The notes under the pieces are model-generated. The model did no database searches. It saw only the letters and a program-made list of their open reading frames with translations, and was not told where the DNA came from. The translations under genes were made by a program, and so were the position numbers. This document shows, one piece after another, positions 63,301 to 64,000 of a stretch of 64,000 bases of DNA. Origin of the DNA: Parus major (Eukaryota; Chordata; Aves; Passeriformes; Paridae); the NCBI RefSeq assembly GCF_001522545.3, contig NC_031770.1:90377076-90441075 (forward strand), given 5' to 3'. How positions within the stretch are numbered: the first letter of the stretch is position 1; each line of letters starts with the position of its first letter.

Positions 63301-64000
63301 GCATGGGACATTTAAACACAGTTTGCATTGTGACCCTTGCTTTCAGGCACTGAGAGCGGGCTGTATCCCAAAATGTAAACACGGGTGCAATCTCCTGGTC
63401 TGTGTTTGACTCACAAATTGAGTTGAGTGCAGATTCTTTTGTGCCAGGAGAGCATCCTGTCTTCTGTCTCACCTTGCTTTACAACTACTACCAAAACTTC
63501 AGTGTCTTTCCTTTACCTCATCACTGTCAAAATTCCCTTTCTGGACTGCTGTTCTCCTCAGGTCTTGTAGCTAGTAGAAGAATAAATCTCAGGGATGTCA
63601 GGAGGCATCTTCTCTTTCCTAAGTTTGTTCCACAAGCCTTTCTTTGTGGTCCCACTGTTTCCATTCCCTTCCCTCCCTGGAAATGCACTAACTCAGCTGC
63701 TGGCACTAAGGCTGTAGGACGCTGTAGAACATGGCAAACATGACACTGAGTTTCTGAAATTAAGATGAAAACTGTTGAAGAACAGCACAGGAGCAGCTCC
63801 TGGCCTAGACCCACACTCCATTTCCTTTTTGTTCCTCTGAAGCCAAAAAAGATCTTCATATAACTTTTACCTTATGCTTATTTCTATCACTGTCCTCTTT
63901 TGGCTGACTCCTCAGTTCCATTCTGTGTGACATAACCTGTTCCTAAAAGTGAAGAGGATGCCATATTTCAGCACTCATGCTTATGCCAATTGGCCTTTCC
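60340..64000. other. AT-rich unique DNA to window end
   Basis: No transposon, RNA gene or exon was recognised. Open frames of 110-113 codons at 63,402-63,859 overlap on opposite strands and have no known domain. Confidence 0.6.

Noticed and set aside
1..64000. Bacterial-type features (operons, CRISPR arrays, insertion sequences, riboswitches)
   Set aside because: The transposon content and composition are those of a bird nuclear genome, and no spaced direct-repeat array or dense gene packing is present.

Overview
The window is vertebrate nuclear DNA and almost certainly comes from a bird. It is AT-rich, with long introns or gene desert, no operon-like packing, and no open frame longer than about 140 codons. 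The bird signature comes from its transposons. There are several CR1 LINE copies with the characteristic 3' end (catagaat octamers on the + strand, so the elements lie on the - strand). There is also a decayed avian ERVL-type endogenous retrovirus. The bird lineage cannot be resolved from the sequence alone.

Layout. Positions 1-122 hold a 20-bp minisatellite. From 123 to about 26,000 the DNA is mostly unique. It contains two short CR1 fragments (about 10.85 and 14.3 kb), two striking perfect inverted repeats (16,977-17,024 and 17,582-17,623), a small tandem duplication (9.77 kb) and low-complexity tracts. A roughly 1.06-kb CR1 (3' end plus the reverse-transcriptase C-terminal part) lies at 26,036-27,095. 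From 27 to 42 kb nothing is recognisable except simple repeats. A CR1 at 41.9-42.25 kb ends in a long A/C-rich tract. At 46,283-46,373 a 91-bp TG...CA element is flanked by an exact 5-bp direct repeat and resembles a miniature or internally deleted solo LTR. At 49.1-49.8 kb two CR1 pieces, an endonuclease fragment and a reverse-transcriptase fragment, meet in opposite orientation. An older CR1 copy (51.7-52.4 kb) is followed directly by an ERVL-like provirus (about 52.6-56.0 kb): 5' LTR, primer-binding-site remnant, gag, protease and the start of RT, then truncation with no 3' LTR. From 56 to 64 kb the DNA is unique, apart from one GC-richer block and one stretch that looks conserved or like an ancient repeat.

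No host protein-coding gene can be annotated with confidence. Three short exon-like segments (6,633-6,681; 16,682-16,749; 25,029-25,168) have splice-site-like borders and open, charged reading frames. They are given as low-confidence candidates only. No tRNA, rRNA, snRNA, CRISPR array, CpG island or bacterial feature was seen. The best leads are the 91-bp TSD-flanked element, the perfect hairpins, the head-to-head CR1 junction and the exon candidates.
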